A stretch of DNA of 40,769 bases from Streptomyces canus (GTDB lineage Bacteria > Actinomycetota > Actinomycetes > Streptomycetales > Streptomycetaceae): the NCBI RefSeq assembly GCF_001514145.1, contig NZ_KQ948691.1, positions 1 through 40,769 on the forward strand. The letters run 5' to 3'. The notes beneath the pieces are model-generated. The model saw only the letters and a program-made list of their open reading frames with translations, ran no database searches and was not told the DNA's origin. The translations under genes were made by a program, and so were the position numbers. Of the stretch, positions 1 through 9,143 are shown piece by piece. The first letter of the stretch is position 1; each line of letters begins with the position of its first letter.

Positions 1-43
1 GGGCGTGGCATGGTGCCTCCGAGCGGGGTTCCTGGCGGGATCT

Positions 44-1258
44 CTACCGGACTTCGGCCGCGACGGCCTGGACAGGGGTGTAGACGGAGTTCTTCTGCGC
101 GCTCTCTTCGACCGCGGCGAGCACCCGCTGCACCTGCAGACCGTCGGCGAACGACGGCCTCGGGTCGGTGCCGGACGCGATCGCGTGGACGAGGTCGCGG
201 GCCTGGTGGACGAAGGTGTGCTCGTAGCCGAGCACGTGGCCGGGCGGCCACCAGCCCTCCAGGTAAGGGTGTTCGGCCTCGGTGACGACGATCCTGCGGA
301 ACCCCGCCGTGGCGGCGGGCTCCCGATGGTCGTGGAAGGACAGCTCGTTGAGCCGCTCCAGGTCGAACGCGAGCGAACCGAACTCACCGTTGATCTCCAG
401 ACGCAGGGCGTTCTTGCGCCCGGACGCCATCCGGGTCGCCTCGAACGTGGCGAGCGCTCCCGAGGCGAGCCGGCCCGTGAAGACGGCCGCGTCGTCGACT
501 GTCACCGGCCCGCGCCGGGGGCCGCCGGATGCCGTCAGGCCGGAGGACGCACCGTCGAGGCGGGGGCGTTCCTTGACGAAGGTCTCCATCTGGGCGGAGA
601 CACCGACCAGGACCTCGCCCGCCAGGTACTGGGCGAGGTCGACGATGTGCGCGCCGAGGTCGCCGAGCGCCCCCGATCCCGCGTGCTCCCGCTGCAGCCG
701 CCACGTCAGCGGGAAGTCGGGGTCGACCAGCCAGTCCTGGAGGTAGCTGACACGGACGTGGCGCAGCGAGCCGAGCCTGCCGTCCGCGATAAGGCCGCGC
801 GCGTAGGTGAGGGCCGGCACGCGCCGGTAGTTGAAACCCACCATGGCCAACTGCCCGCGCGAGCGGGCCGCTTCGGCGGCTGCGACCATGGCCTCCGCCT
901 CGGCGACCGAATTCGCCAGCGGCTTCTCGCACAGCACGTGCTTGCCCGCCTCCAGCGCCGCGATCGCGATCTCCGCATGGCTGTCGCCCGGTGTGCAGAT
1001 GTCGACGAGTTGCACGTCGTCGCGGGTTATGAGGGCGCGCCAGTCGGTCTCTGCCGCGGCCCAGCCGTGCTTGTCGGCCGCTGCCCGCACACCGTGCGTG
1101 TCGCGGCCGGCGATCGCGGCCAGGACCGGCCGCAGCGGCAGGTCGAACACGTGCCCTACGGTGCGCCACCCTTGTGAGTGCGCGGCGCCCATGAACGCGT
1201 AGCCGACCATCCCCACGCCGAGTATCGGCGGTGCGGTCCGACTGTCCCTCTGTTCCAT
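44..1258 (-). CDS. Gfo/Idh/MocA family NAD(P)-dependent oxidoreductase
   Basis: A 404-residue sugar or inositol dehydrogenase-type protein. The N-terminal nucleotide-binding fold begins with ILGVGMVGYAFMGAAHSQGW. The family's catalytic lysine motif is present as CEKPLANS, and GSGALGDLGAHIVDLAQYL lies in the C-terminal substrate-binding domain. The start ATG at 1258 is preceded by AGGAG at good spacing; reading frames extending further upstream run into the next gene and were rejected. It is the last gene in this window of the ABC importer operon (gap of 68 nt from the binding-protein gene), so it probably oxidises the imported sugar or polyol. The substrate cannot be told from sequence. The operon may continue beyond the left edge. 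Confidence 0.9.
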   Translation of the reverse strand: MEQRDSRTAPPILGVGMVGYAFMGAAHSQGWRTVGHVFDLPLRPVLAAIAGRDTHGVRAAADKHGWAAAETDWRALITRDDVQLVDICTPGDSHAEIAIAALEAGKHVLCEKPLANSVAEAEAMVAAAEAARSRGQLAMVGFNYRRVPALTYARGLIADGRLGSLRHVRVSYLQDWLVDPDFPLTWRLQREHAGSGALGDLGAHIVDLAQYLAGEVLVGVSAQMETFVKERPRLDGASSGLTASGGPRRGPVTVDDAAVFTGRLASGALATFEATRMASGRKNALRLEINGEFGSLAFDLERLNELSFHDHREPAATAGFRRIVVTEAEHPYLEGWWPPGHVLGYEHTFVHQARDLVHAIASGTDPRPSFADGLQVQRVLAAVEESAQKNSVYTPVQAVAAEVR

Positions 1259-1326
1259 ACGGATTTCTCCTCTTCGGAGTGTCACTGACTCATCGTGGTG
1301 TTCGCGGTGCCCGCGGCCCGGTCCGG

Positions 1327-2376
1327 TCAGATGAAGCCGGTCGGCAGGTACTGGTCGACGTTGTCCTTGGTCACCACGGCCGAGTAGAGAGTCAGCGAGG
1401 ACGGGATCTCGAACTCGGCGAGGCCATCGACGCCCTTGCCCTGGCCGAGCGCCCGGGCGAGATCGATGGCGGAGGCGGCCATGGTCGGCGGGTACAGGAC
1501 CGTCGCCTTCAGCACGCTGTTGCCGGCCTTGATGGCGTCCATCGCGGACTTGGCGCCCGCGCCGCCGACCATCAGGAAGTCGTCGCGGCCGGCCTGGTCG
1601 ATGGCGCGCAGCGCGCCCACGCCCTGGTCGTCGTCGTGGTTCCACAGCGCGTCGAAGCCCGACTGGGCCTGCAGCAGTTGTGCCATCTTGGCCTGACCGG
1701 ACTCCACCGTGAAGTCGGCGGCCTGGCGGGCCACCTTGCGGATGTTGGGGTAATTCTTCAGGGCGTCGTCGAAGCCCTTGGTGCGCTGCTGGGTCAGTTC
1801 GAGGTTGTCGAGTCCGGCCAGTTCGACGACCTTGGCGTTCTTCTTGCCCTTGAGCTGCTCGCCGATGTAGTGCCCGGCGTTGAGGCCCATGCCGTAGTTG
1901 TCGCCGCCGATCCAGCAGCGGTACGCCTGCGGGGAGGCGAAGACACGATCCAGGTTGACGACGGGGATACCCGCCCTCATGGCCTGCAGGCCCACCTGGG
2001 TGAGCGCCTTGCCGTCGGCCGGCAGGATCACCAGGACGTCGACCTTCTTGTTGATCAGCGTCTGGACCTGGCCGATCTGCTGGGCGGTGTCGTTCGAGCC
2101 CTCGGTGATCTCCAGCGTGACGTCCGAGTACTTCTTCGCACGCGACTTGGCGTTGGAGTTGATGGCGTTGAGCCAGCCGTGGTCGGCCTGGGGCCCGGCG
2201 AAGCCGACGGTGACGGCCTTGCCCGGCTTGTCGTCCGCGACCGGGGCGGCGTTGTCCGCGGCCTGTTCCTGGTCCTTGGGCTCATTGCTGGTACAGGCCG
2301 TCAGCAGCGCGCCGGCGGAAACGGCAGCGGTGCCGAACAACAGTGCTCTGCGGCTGGTGGCGGGGGTTCTTGGCAT
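1327..2376 (-). CDS. Sugar ABC transporter substrate-binding lipoprotein (cluster 1)
   Basis: A 349-residue periplasmic-binding-protein type 1 (RbsB-like, Peripla_BP_4) receptor. The N-terminus has a twin arginine (TSRRALLFG) followed by a hydrophobic stretch and the lipobox LLTAC, with Cys28 as the lipidation site, so export may be through Tat. Residues following the signal show the alternating fold of sugar-binding proteins (for example TVGFAGPQADHGWLNAINS, then LVILPADGKALTQVG). It follows the permease gene by 98 nt and precedes the Gfo/Idh gene, which fits a ribose/inositol/xylose-type importer. The ligand is not predictable from sequence. Confidence 0.92.
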   Translation of the reverse strand: MPRTPATSRRALLFGTAAVSAGALLTACTSNEPKDQEQAADNAAPVADDKPGKAVTVGFAGPQADHGWLNAINSNAKSRAKKYSDVTLEITEGSNDTAQQIGQVQTLINKKVDVLVILPADGKALTQVGLQAMRAGIPVVNLDRVFASPQAYRCWIGGDNYGMGLNAGHYIGEQLKGKKNAKVVELAGLDNLELTQQRTKGFDDALKNYPNIRKVARQAADFTVESGQAKMAQLLQAQSGFDALWNHDDDQGVGALRAIDQAGRDDFLMVGGAGAKSAMDAIKAGNSVLKATVLYPPTMAASAIDLARALGQGKGVDGLAEFEIPSSLTLYSAVVTKDNVDQYLPTGFI

Positions 2377-2474
2377 GGCGGATCGACCCTTCGACTGGGC
2401 GGTGTGCGTCAGATGGAGGAGACGGGGTGCCGGACGGCGGTGTCAGGGGCCGCCGTCCGGCGTGCTCCACGGTG

Positions 2475-3503
2475 TCAGGTGTCGCCGTGCAGCGAGCGGC
2501 GCTGGACCAGGACGGCGGCGACGATGATGGCGCCCTTCGCGATCTGCTGGACAGCGGTCTCGAGGTTGTTCAGAGCGAAGATGTTGGTGATCGTGGTGAA
2601 GACCAGAACGCCGAGGACGGAGCCGATGATGGTGCCGCGGCCGCCGCTGAGCAGGGTGCCGCCGATGATCGCCGCGGCGATGGCGTCCAACTCGTAGAGG
2701 TTGCCGTTGGTGTTCTGGCCCGAGCCGGCGAGCACGATCAGCATGAACGCGGCGATCCCGCAGCACAGCCCGGACAGCAGGTACAGGTACAGGCGCTGGC
2801 GGCGCACGTCGATACCGGCGAGGCGGGCCGCTTCCGCGTTGCCGCCGACCGCGACGGTGCGGCGGCCGAAGGTGGTGCGGTTGAGCACCAGCCAGCCGAT
2901 CACGGTGACTGCGGCGAAGATCAGGACAAGGGGCGGGATGCCGAGGATGTAGGAGTCCCTGGCACCCAGATCGAGCACCGATTCGACGCTCACGATCTGA
3001 GTGCTGCCGTCCGTGATCTGCAGCGCGAGGCCCCGGGCGGAGGCGAGCATGGCCAGCGTCGCGATGAACGGCACCATCCTGCCGTAGGCGATCAGCAGAC
3101 CGTTCACGAGACCACAGCCCACACCGACGATCACCGCGGTGAAGAGGATGCCCGCGAAGCCGAACTCCTGTGTGGCCACGGTCGTCGCCCACACCGAGGC
3201 GAGCGCCACGATCGCGCCGACCGACAGGTCGATGCCGCCGCTGGTGATGACGAACGTCATGCCGACGGTGACGACGCCGATCACGGACGCCTGAGTGAGG
3301 ACGAGCTGCAGATTGCTCGTCGCGAGGAACTCGTCCGGTGCGGTGATCCCACCGACCGCAACGAGGACGGCGAGGACTCCGAGCAACGACAGGGTGCGCA
3401 CGTCCCACCGCGGACCCGATCGGCGCGAACCCCCCTGCTCCCCCGCGGACTTGGCGGCGGACGTCGGCGCATCCTTGTGCGCCGCAGTGGCCGGCTGCGT
3501 CAT
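2475..3503 (-). CDS. Sugar ABC transporter permease (RbsC-like, cluster 1)
   Basis: A 342-residue multispanning permease of the BPD_transp_2 family. About 45 residues of polar N-terminus precede the first membrane segment. Typical family motifs are GMTFVITSGGIDLSVGAIVA and, near the C-terminus, IIGGTLLSGGRGTIIGSVLG. Its ATG overlaps the upstream ATPase stop as ATGA (3500-3503), indicating translational coupling. It would form the membrane channel with the ATPase and the lipoprotein receptor encoded on either side. Confidence 0.93.
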   Translation of the reverse strand: MTQPATAAHKDAPTSAAKSAGEQGGSRRSGPRWDVRTLSLLGVLAVLVAVGGITAPDEFLATSNLQLVLTQASVIGVVTVGMTFVITSGGIDLSVGAIVALASVWATTVATQEFGFAGILFTAVIVGVGCGLVNGLLIAYGRMVPFIATLAMLASARGLALQITDGSTQIVSVESVLDLGARDSYILGIPPLVLIFAAVTVIGWLVLNRTTFGRRTVAVGGNAEAARLAGIDVRRQRLYLYLLSGLCCGIAAFMLIVLAGSGQNTNGNLYELDAIAAAIIGGTLLSGGRGTIIGSVLGVLVFTTITNIFALNNLETAVQQIAKGAIIVAAVLVQRRSLHGDT

Positions 3504-5023
3504 GGCGTCAGGCTCCCTTCCATCACAAGATCAAGTACGCGGTGCTCGTCGAGCTCCCGGGCGTCCGCCGTGTGCACGACGCTGCCTTCACGGAGCACCA
3601 GCACCCGGTCGGCGAGACCCAGGACCTCTGGCACCTCACTGGACACGAGAAGTACGGCCAGGCCCTCGTCGGCCAGCCGGCGAATCACGGCGTAGAGCTC
3701 CGCCCGGGCGCCGATGTCGACACCCCTGGTCGGCTCGTCCAGCAACAGCACCTTGCAGCCTCGCAACAGCCAGCGGGCGAGCACGGCTTTCTGCTGGTTG
3801 CCGCCGGACAGGGTCCTGATGGCGGCGTCGGGATTGTCCGGCCGCAGGGACAGTTCCCGCACCGCCTTGTGCGTCGCGGCCCGCTCGGTGCGCCGGTCGA
3901 GCCAGCCGGCGCGGGCGAACCGGGACAGTGTGGAGATCGAGACGTTGCTGCTGACGGACTCCAGCATCAGCAGTCCCTGCGCCTTGCGTTCCTCGGGCGC
4001 GAGACCGATGCCGGCACTGACGGCGGCGCGGACACTGCCGGGGCGCAGGGGTGCGCCGTCGACTAGGACACGGCCTTCGTCGGGCTTGCGAGCGCCGTAG
4101 ATCGTCTCCAGGATCTCGCTGCGCCCGGACCCGACAAGCCCGGCCAGACCGACGATCTCACCGGGCCGCAGCTCAAGATCGATGGGAGCGAACTCCCCTC
4201 GTCTGCTCAGCCGTTCGACCTTCAGCACAGGCTCTCGCTGCGCGGCGAATCCGGCCTCGGGCCGCTCGGGGAAGACGTATTCCACGTTCCGCCCGGTCAT
4301 CAGGGCCACGACCTCATGGGTCGGTGTGGACTTGGCAGGCAGGCCGCCCGCGACCGACCGGCCCTCCTTCAGGACCGTGACCCGGTCGCCGATGCGCCGG
4401 ATCTCCTCAAGACGGTGGGAGATGTAGATGACGGCGACGCCGTCGGCCGTCAGATCGCCCACGATCCTGAACAGGTTGTCCACCTCTTCGGGGTCGAGCG
4501 CCGCCGACGGCTCGTCCATCACGATCAACCGAACCTCGTGGGACAGCGCGCGGGCCATCGAGACGATCTGCTGCTGCGCCGCGGACAACTCGCCCACGAG
4601 CCGCGAGGGTTCTATCTCCGAGTGCCCCAGGCGTTCCAGCAGCTCCGCGGTCGCCGTACGGGAGGCGGAGCCACGCACCACGAACCCGGCCGACGTGGGT
4701 TCATGTCCGAGAAAGACGTTCTCCGCCACGGAGAGCCCCTCGATCAGGTCGAGTTCCTGGTAGATGGTGGCGATGCCCAGACGCATGGCGGCGATTGGCG
4801 ACCCCAGGGTCACGGGCTCACTCCGCCAGGTGATCTCACCACTGTCCGGCTGGTGAGCCCCGGCGAGCACTTTGATCAAAGTGGACTTGCCGGCCCCGTT
4901 CTGGCCGAGCAGGCAGTGGACCTCGCCCGCCTGGACCTCGAGATCCACGCCGTCCAGGGCGCGAACGCCCGGAAACGACTTGGTGATACCGGACATGGTG
5001 AGCAGGGGTGGTTGTGGTGCCAT
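3500..5023 (-). CDS. Sugar ABC transporter ATP-binding protein, two NBDs (cluster 1)
   Basis: A 507-residue RbsA/MglA-type ATPase with two fused nucleotide-binding domains. NBD1 has Walker A GQNGAGKST, a signature variant LSAAQQQ and Walker B LIVMDEPS. NBD2 has the degenerate Walker A usual for the C-terminal half of this family (GLVGSGRSE), a canonical LSGGNQQK signature and LLLDEPTRGVDIG. The start ATG at 5023 has GAGGGG upstream; an in-frame upstream extension of about 100 codons is Pro/Arg-rich, does not look like protein and was rejected. First gene of the importer operon after the ROK regulator. Confidence 0.93.
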   Translation of the reverse strand: MAPQPPLLTMSGITKSFPGVRALDGVDLEVQAGEVHCLLGQNGAGKSTLIKVLAGAHQPDSGEITWRSEPVTLGSPIAAMRLGIATIYQELDLIEGLSVAENVFLGHEPTSAGFVVRGSASRTATAELLERLGHSEIEPSRLVGELSAAQQQIVSMARALSHEVRLIVMDEPSAALDPEEVDNLFRIVGDLTADGVAVIYISHRLEEIRRIGDRVTVLKEGRSVAGGLPAKSTPTHEVVALMTGRNVEYVFPERPEAGFAAQREPVLKVERLSRRGEFAPIDLELRPGEIVGLAGLVGSGRSEILETIYGARKPDEGRVLVDGAPLRPGSVRAAVSAGIGLAPEERKAQGLLMLESVSSNVSISTLSRFARAGWLDRRTERAATHKAVRELSLRPDNPDAAIRTLSGGNQQKAVLARWLLRGCKVLLLDEPTRGVDIGARAELYAVIRRLADEGLAVLLVSSEVPEVLGLADRVLVLREGSVVHTADARELDEHRVLDLVMEGSLTP

Positions 5024-5442
5024 GAGGAATCCCCTCGGCGGATGCGGGCCGTGAGTGGGCAGGGCAGGGCTGGGTTGGATGTCTCGGTTGCGTGGGCGGT
5101 TGTGGGAGCCCTGGCGTCGTCTGCGCCGGGCCTGCCCAGAGGCTGAGGAGGGCAGGGCAGGCTTGAGTGCCCGGCAAGCAGGGGGTGACGGCCGCCGGCG
5201 CTTCATGGGCGGATACGGCGGTGCTGTGGCTGTTGCGGTGACGCTACTGGTGCGCCCGTGGCGCTGCTGGTGCCGGGACGTCACGGGGGTTGCCGCAGCG
5301 CACCCGGAGTGCGGGATCGCCAAGGCGGTTGCGCTGACGCTTGGTGGCGGCGGCGCTTGTTCGGGGGCGGCGCTTGGTTGGTGGCGCCCCCGGGTTGTAC
5401 TGGCGCGCCTGGTGATCCACCGGCGACGGAGGCGGGCAGCGG
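5024..5442. other. Intergenic region upstream of importer operon 1
   Basis: About 420 bases without a supported gene between the ROK regulator stop and the ATPase start, both on the minus strand. It presumably holds the importer promoter. It contains short G/C-rich repeated tracts (GGCAGGGCAGG appears near 5061 and 5152) but no clear AT-rich promoter or palindrome that I could identify. Confidence 0.4.
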
Positions 5443-6633
5443 TCAGGCCGGTGAGAAGACGTGGTCGCTGATGAGCCGGGCTGCGCCGATGGCTCCGGCA
5501 GCAGGTCCCAACTCCCCCAGCACGATCGGCAGGTTGCCCGTGGCCAGCGGCAACGACTGCCGGTACACCTGGGTCCGGACGCTGGCCAGCAACGTGTGCC
5601 CGAGCCCGGTCACGCCGCCACCGATCACCACCAGCCCCGGATTGAAGAAACTGACGAGCCCTGCGATGACCTGCCCCAGGCGTTTCCCGCCCTCCCGGAT
5701 CAGCTCCAGAGCCACCGGGTCCCCGGCCGCCGCGGCAGCCGACACACTCTCGGCCGTGAGACGTTCGGCTGTCTCCAACCGGGCGGCGAGGTATGCCGAG
5801 CGGCCCTCACGCGCGGCCTGCTCCGCGTCACGGGCCAGGGCGGCACCGCTGAAGTGGGCTTCCAGGCAGCCCCGGTTGCCACACGCGCACGCGCGGCCTT
5901 CCGGTTCCACCTGGATATGTCCGATGTCGCCGGCACTGCCGGTGGTCCCCCGGTACACCTCACCGCCGACGACAATGCCGCAGCCGATGCCGGTGCCGAT
6001 CTTCACGCAGAGAAAGTCACCGACGGAGCGTGCGACACCCGCGTGCTGCTCCCCCATCGCCATCAGGTTCACGTCGTTGTCGACCATGACCGGACAGCCG
6101 AGTTCCTGGCTGAGCGCCTCCCGCACGGGGAAGCCGTCCCAGCCCGGCATGATCGGCGGAGCCACCGGTACGCCCTCGGGGAAGCGGACCGGTCCCGGGA
6201 CGCCGATGCCGGCGCCGTCGAAACCCTCCGCGAGCCCCGAGGCCCTCAACTTCGCGGCCATGGACAGGACTTGCTCGAAGACCGCGACCGGGCCCTCCCG
6301 GACGTCCATCGGATGATTCAGATGCCCCAGGACCTCCAACTCCGCATTCGTCACAGCGACATCGATCGACGTGGCACCGATGTCGACGCCGAGGAAACGC
6401 AGCGTCGGAGCGAGCCGGATGTTGTGCGACCGGCGGCCGCCCCGGGACGGGGCCAGCCCGTCCGCGACGACCAGCCCCGTCTCCAGCAGTCGGTCAACCT
6501 CGACTGCCAGCTTCGAACGGGACAGGTCCACCAGATCGCCCAGCTGGGCACGAGAGTTGGACCCGTTGTCACGCAGCAGACGAAGCAGTCGCGCCTGATG
6601 GGTGTTCTCAGGTCGAGCGGTCATCCGTCTCAC
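5443..6633 (-). CDS. ROK family transcriptional regulator
   Basis: A 396-residue ROK repressor. An N-terminal winged helix (about residues 10-60, with NSRAQLGDLVDLSRSKLAVE) is followed by a ROK sugar-kinase-like domain starting FLGVDIGATSIDVAV. The zinc/ROK signature is visible as CACGNRGCLEAHFSG. The start is taken as GTG 6633 with GGGAGGGAT upstream; an ATG three codons later (6624) is nearly as good. It lies upstream of and codirectional with the sugar importer and probably represses it until a sugar is bound; this is inference from context and family. Confidence 0.92.
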   Translation of the reverse strand: MRRMTARPENTHQARLLRLLRDNGSNSRAQLGDLVDLSRSKLAVEVDRLLETGLVVADGLAPSRGGRRSHNIRLAPTLRFLGVDIGATSIDVAVTNAELEVLGHLNHPMDVREGPVAVFEQVLSMAAKLRASGLAEGFDGAGIGVPGPVRFPEGVPVAPPIMPGWDGFPVREALSQELGCPVMVDNDVNLMAMGEQHAGVARSVGDFLCVKIGTGIGCGIVVGGEVYRGTTGSAGDIGHIQVEPEGRACACGNRGCLEAHFSGAALARDAEQAAREGRSAYLAARLETAERLTAESVSAAAAAGDPVALELIREGGKRLGQVIAGLVSFFNPGLVVIGGGVTGLGHTLLASVRTQVYRQSLPLATGNLPIVLGELGPAAGAIGAARLISDHVFSPA

Positions 6634-6721
6634 GATCCCTCCCCTCCCCCACGACTGGGTCCCGGACGCCTGTCTCCGCCGACCGCGTCGTCAGGCTGTC
6701 GGAGAGGAACGTAACAACGAT

Positions 6722-6737
6722 TTTCCAGACTGGGAAG
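6722..6737. promoter_or_regulatory. Possible ROK-site-like dyad upstream of regulator
   Basis: An AT-richer island about 90 bases upstream of the ROK start contains TTTCCAGACTGGGAA, whose arms TTCC/GGAA are inverted. ROK proteins often bind TTCC/GGAA-like or GAAA/TTTC-like dyads, so autoregulation is possible. The dyad is short and could be chance. Confidence 0.25.
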
Positions 6738-6997
6738 TACTTACGCAGGAGTAGGGGCCTTCTTTCTCCACACACAGGACAAAGTCTTTTCTCCCTCGTA
6801 GCCACCGCGACATGATCGCCACCCTGCAGCCTCAGGGCGCTCGTCGTCGTCCGCGACGGCGGCGCCGTGTGATGAGAGGTGTCCGGGCTGCCGTAGTGGC
6901 GCAGCAGCCACCAGTCCGGCGGTGGCTGAGGTATCCGGTGGACCGGGACGGGTGCGCTCCGCGCGGGACGCGCCTCGACGCTGCAGGCCGACGGGGC

Positions 6998-7141
6998 AAG
7001 GAGGGCAAGAGCGAACAGGTGGTCCCACTCGGCATCATCCAGCCCCAAAGCGCGGGCGACGGAGGCGAGCACGGGCTCGGAGACGTGCGGAAGCAGCCCC
7101 TGCTCCAGGCGGGTGCAGTAGTCCGTGCTGGGGGTGCGCTT
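6998..7141 (-). pseudogene. Fragment of XRE-type (MmyB-like) HTH regulator
   Basis: A stretch of about 48 codons reads TDYCTRLEQG followed by VLASVARALGLDDAEWDHL, the recognisable core of actinobacterial XRE/MmyB-type regulators (normally DYYTRLEQG ... VLDALARALRLDDAERAHL). The residues on both sides lack the expected start of the HTH and the ligand domain, although a frame stays open from 7255 to 6608. I read it as a decayed remnant and not a working regulator. Confidence 0.5.
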
Positions 7142-7230
7142 GGCGTTCTCCACAGTCAAGGGCATCAGCGCGGCCGAGACCGCCCGCCTGGTGGCCGACC
7201 AGCCCGTGCACCGGCCTGCAGGACGTGTGA

Positions 7231-7425
7231 CAGCGAGCCCGTCCTTCCCTGCCACTGACCCAGCGCCCGGTCCGCATCGGCGCCCTCTCCCTCAGCCCGA
7301 CCCGCAGGGACCTGCTGCAGGCCACCGAAGCACACCGGCAGTCCCGCAACCGCACCGCCACCGACGGGCAGCTGCCGCTGGGCGGCGAGCTGGTGCCACG
7401 ACCCCGAGCGGACTGGCGGAGATGA
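7231..7425 (+). pseudogene. Small unrecognised coding remnant
   Basis: An open stretch with strong G/C third-position bias on the plus strand reads VRIGALSLSPTRRDLLQATE and ends ELVPRPRADWRR at a TGA (7423-7425). There is no start codon in frame after the preceding stop at 7228. I do not recognise the family; it may be the 3' end of a gene lost by deletion. Confidence 0.3.
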
Positions 7426-7763
7426 CAGGCCGCGACAAACTCGGTGCCGAACTCGACACCTTTCTCCATCGACGTGAGTCAGCATCTGATGCAGCACCAC
7501 ACCAGCTGCTGCGTGAGCTCGGAGCGACCGACGCCGTCCACCTGCGCGCCATGGTGCCTGGACAGAAGGTCCTCAGTGCCGGAGTTTCCGCAGTGGGGCG
7601 GCGTGGCGTGCGTCCGTCCCCGAGCGGAGAATCTCCTGGACGGACTTCCCGGTCCTGCGGAGGTGCCATGACGGATCCGCGATCGATCCTGTCGCAGGCG
7701 CGCCAGGGTCCCGTGCCAGTGGACTGGCGTGAGTGGGCTGCGCCTGGGCGCCTCGCTGTGGCG
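7426..7763. other. No supported gene
   Basis: About 340 bases between the debris and the end of cluster 2. Frames are open on both strands because of high GC, but none shows a convincing start, ribosome site or recognisable family. No clear terminator seen downstream of the 7764 stop. Confidence 0.35.
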
Positions 7764-9041
7764 TCAGCCGCGCGCCTTGAGTGCCGTGGGAATGCGGTCC
7801 AGGACGGGGAACGGGAGCAAACCGTAGTGGTAGAAGTCCACGGCGTCCGCCCTTCCGGGACCGGTCGCCGCCGCCGTCTTCTCCGCGAGCGCGTCGGCGG
7901 AGGCGGTGTCCGGCGCACCGGGGCGCAGTACGGTCCGCAGGCTGCAGCTGTCCGGGAGGGCGGCCCGGTAGGCGGCGGTGTCGGCCGCGACGCGGGCCGG
8001 GTCGCGGGCGTAGGCGAGGACGGCGTAGTCGTCGACGACGGCTCCGACCGCCGCGGGGTCGACACCGATCCGCCAGGCCTCCTCGGCCGCGAGCGGGCCG
8101 GTCGGCAGGCCGACCGCGTAGCCCTTGACCGCGCCGGTCAGGTCGAGGAAGACCAGACGGGAACCCTCGCTCGCCACCGCGTTGGCCACGGCGGCGGCCA
8201 GTGAGGTGACAGTGTCGCAGCGAGCTCGTACATACGCGGCGACCGACTCCCCGGCCACGTCCGCGAGTTCCCCGGGGACGAGCGCGCCCGGCAGCGGGTC
8301 GGCGCCGTCGAGGAGCCGGCCGACGATCCGCGTGGCCTCGGCCCGGGCCGCCGCGCAGTCCACTCCCGTGCCGTCGGCACGCTCGACGCAAGACGGGCAG
8401 AAACACAGGCCGAGCAGGAACTCCTCCACCGGGCCGAGCGGCACGAAGCTGCGCTCGTGGTGATAGCCGTGGCCGAAGGAGCCGAAGTGCAGTGACTCGG
8501 ACACCACCGCGTCCACCCCCTGCCGGGCCACGGAACGGGCCAGCGCGACGGCGTACGCCCGCACGTCCGGGTTGGCGGGGCACAGGTCGGCCGGGGCGGC
8601 GCGGTCGCCGAAGCAGTTCTCCTGGGTGACGTCCGGGTGGGCCAGGCCCAGCGTGGTGTTGTGCAGAAAGACGGTCCAGCCGTGCAGGGCGGCGCCGCGT
8701 TGCGCCGTACGAAGGCGCAGTTCGCGCAGTGGCTCCCGTTCGGCGCCGGGCTGCACCGGCGGCGTCAGGCGCACCCCGCCGAAGAGGTCGGCCGGCGGCG
8801 GGACATGGGTGCCGTCCTGGCGCAGGGTGACCCGGGCGGGGCCGTGCGGGGTGACGTCACGGGCGCGGTGGTAAGCGGCGGCGACGGTCAGGGTGTCGCA
8901 GCCGTACGTCCCGAGGACCCGGTCCAGGACGGCGTCCACACCTTCCGCGCGGAGGTCTTCGACGAAGGCGTAGACGGAGGACGTGGACGGGACGACCGAG
9001 GGCGCCGATCGCGCCGGGAACGTCTTGGGGCTCAAGTGCAT
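7764..9041 (-). CDS. TIM-barrel-like (glycoside hydrolase-like) hypothetical protein
   Basis: A 425-residue protein with no signal peptide. The N-terminal part (VYAFVEDLRAEGVDAVLDRV, then TVAAAYHRARDVTPHGPAR) and later LHGWTVFLHNTTLG, NPDVRAYAVALARSVARQG and DAVVSESLHFGSF look like successive beta/alpha units of a glycosidase-type TIM barrel, with FCPSCVE as a small Cys pair. Alanine-rich relatives occur in actinobacteria but I know no assigned reaction. It is the last gene of the cluster, 102 nt after the IclR gene. The start ATG at 9041 has AGGATC upstream. Its position suggests it acts on the substrate handled by the importer and M20 enzyme. Confidence 0.7.
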   Translation of the reverse strand: MHLSPKTFPARSAPSVVPSTSSVYAFVEDLRAEGVDAVLDRVLGTYGCDTLTVAAAYHRARDVTPHGPARVTLRQDGTHVPPPADLFGGVRLTPPVQPGAEREPLRELRLRTAQRGAALHGWTVFLHNTTLGLAHPDVTQENCFGDRAAPADLCPANPDVRAYAVALARSVARQGVDAVVSESLHFGSFGHGYHHERSFVPLGPVEEFLLGLCFCPSCVERADGTGVDCAAARAEATRIVGRLLDGADPLPGALVPGELADVAGESVAAYVRARCDTVTSLAAAVANAVASEGSRLVFLDLTGAVKGYAVGLPTGPLAAEEAWRIGVDPAAVGAVVDDYAVLAYARDPARVAADTAAYRAALPDSCSLRTVLRPGAPDTASADALAEKTAAATGPGRADAVDFYHYGLLPFPVLDRIPTALKARG

Positions 9042-9143
9042 GGGGATCCTGTCGGCTTCCGGGGCGGTGGGGAGGTCCTGGGTAGGCGCTCGGCCAGAGC
9101 GGCGGTCAGTCCGGTGGGCGGTCGAAAGAGCGGGTGGTGATCT

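Noticed and set aside
5..1177. Long plus-strand reading frame opposite the Gfo/Idh gene
   Set aside because: Antisense shadow caused by high GC; no family signal, while the minus-strand frame has clear motifs and a ribosome site.
5024..5323. N-terminal extension of the cluster 1 ATPase by about 100 residues
   Set aside because: Pro/Arg-rich, not protein-like; ATG 5023 has a good ribosome site and matches the family start.
7426..7763. Open frames on both strands in the gap after cluster 2
   Set aside because: No ribosome site, no recognisable family and weak codon bias.
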